From positions 1-30,490 of the forward strand of contig DATEBA010000057.1 of NCBI GenBank assembly GCA_035288045.1: a stretch of DNA of 30,490 bases, read 5' to 3'. Below the pieces are notes generated by a model that worked only from the letters and a program-made list of their open reading frames with translations, was not told where the DNA came from and ran no database searches. This DNA comes from DATEBA01 sp035288045. Its GTDB lineage: Bacteria; Actinomycetota; UBA4738; HRBIN12. Made by a program: the position numbers and the translations under genes. How positions within the stretch are numbered: position 1 is the first letter of the stretch; the number at the start of each line of letters is the position of its first letter. Positions 29,797 through 30,490 of this stretch are shown here, piece after piece.

Positions 29797-29822
29797 CCCT
29801 GGACCTGCGGTTCGACGGGCTG

Positions 29823-29850
29823 TTGACGCCCGCGGCCCTGGTGCTAGCAT
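29823..29850 (+). promoter_or_regulatory. rRNA operon promoter (TTGACG - 16 - TAGCAT, extended -10)
   Basis: TTGACG (29823-29828) and TAGCAT (29845-29850) are 16 bases apart, with TG at 29842-29843. This is the best -35 in the window. Transcription would start near 29857, giving a leader of about 230 bases before 16S rRNA. Confidence 0.75.
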
Positions 29851-29902
29851 CTACGTGGCGCGCCCCCGACCCTTTCGGGACTGGGTTCGCGCTGCGCGCA
29901 CC

Positions 29903-29921
29903 TTGAGAACTGAACAGTGTG
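29903..29921 (+). promoter_or_regulatory. Conserved actinobacterial rRNA leader element
   Basis: TTGAGAACTGAACAGTGTG closely resembles the 'TTGAGAACTCAACAGTGTG'-type segment found upstream of 16S genes in many Actinobacteria. It is thought to act in antitermination and early processing of the pre-rRNA. Recognition is by memory of that motif. Confidence 0.6.
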
Positions 29922-29950
29922 CCAAAGCCAGTGCGTTTCCCCGTTAGCTG

Positions 29951-29972
29951 GGGGCGTGTTCTTTCGCGCCCC
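29951..29972 (+). promoter_or_regulatory. rRNA leader hairpin with boxA-like loop
   Basis: GGGGCG (29951-29956) pairs perfectly with CGCCCC (29967-29972). The ten-base loop contains TGTTCTTT, similar to the boxA antitermination sequence TGCTCTTTAA. The remaining leader (29973-30084) shows no ORF or other clear element. It may hold the 5' half of the 16S processing stem; the 3' half is outside the window. Confidence 0.45.
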
Positions 29973-30084
29973 GCAGCCGACGGTCGTACGAACGATCCAT
30001 CCGGATCACGGTCCGAAGGGGGGTGTCCCCCGAGGGCCACTCCATCGAAGGAAGCGAACCCGGCCCTTGGCCGGCTCGTGGATC

Positions 30085-30490
<406 letters not shown>

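Noticed and set aside
29795..29821. AGCCC/GGGCT inverted repeat after tyrS as a terminator
   Set aside because: Only five base pairs with a 17-base loop and no T-run; it also runs into the rRNA promoter -35.

Overview
This window comes from a high-GC chromosome and reads as core housekeeping DNA of an actinobacterium, probably a deep-branching one outside the well-studied genera. The evidence is the actinobacterial integration host factor (mIHF) beside gmk and rpoZ, an ATPase-degenerate PriA, the actinobacterial form of CoaBC, GTG/TTG starts, ATGA/GTGA stop-start overlaps, and an rRNA leader of actinobacterial type. From general knowledge, the order carB-pyrF-mihF-gmk-rpoZ-coaBC-metK-priA-fmt-rsmB-rpe-rib and then infC-rpmI-rplT-methyltransferase-pheST-argF-mpg-tyrS resembles the mycobacterial layout. 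There is no mobile element, CRISPR array or tRNA gene.

Layout. 1-2678: pyrimidine operon (end of carB, pyrK, a pyrD-like gene, pyrF), all joined by 4-base GTGA overlaps. 2723-5147: mihF, gmk, rpoZ, coaBC. 5166-10940: metK, priA, def, fmt, rsmB (methionine/SAM supply, replication restart, formyl-methionine metabolism, rRNA methylation). 10964-12567: rpe and a response regulator with a GGDDF domain. 12611-16568: FMN riboswitch, ribD-ribE-ribBA-ribH and a small cupin gene coupled to them. 16586-16853: a cold-shock protein. 16857-18049: infC-rpmI-rplT. 18086-22992: a SpoU methyltransferase fused to a histidine-kinase-like module, then pheS-pheT. 23017-26312: argF, polX, mpg. 26281-28536 (minus strand): a class A penicillin-binding protein. 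28575-29796: tyrS. 29823-30490: rRNA promoter, leader and the first ~400 nt of 16S rRNA.

Most genes are ordinary and complete. The points worth a second look are: (1) a single continuous ORF joining a SpoU RNA methyltransferase to a histidine-kinase module that keeps the phospho-acceptor His but has lost key ATP-binding residues; (2) a PyrD-like protein that keeps the FMN-binding barrel but has lost the catalytic Cys and the orotate-contacting Lys/Asn residues; (3) infC with no AUG/GUG/UUG start, a perfect long Shine-Dalgarno, and an Arg-rich leader ORF upstream; (4) at least eight -10 elements lying 6-9 nt before a start codon, which points to widespread leaderless transcription; (5) an FMN-riboswitch expression platform with mutually exclusive sequestor and anti-sequestor pairings. 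No wholly new multi-gene system is evident. Motif comparisons are from memory of the families and were not computed.
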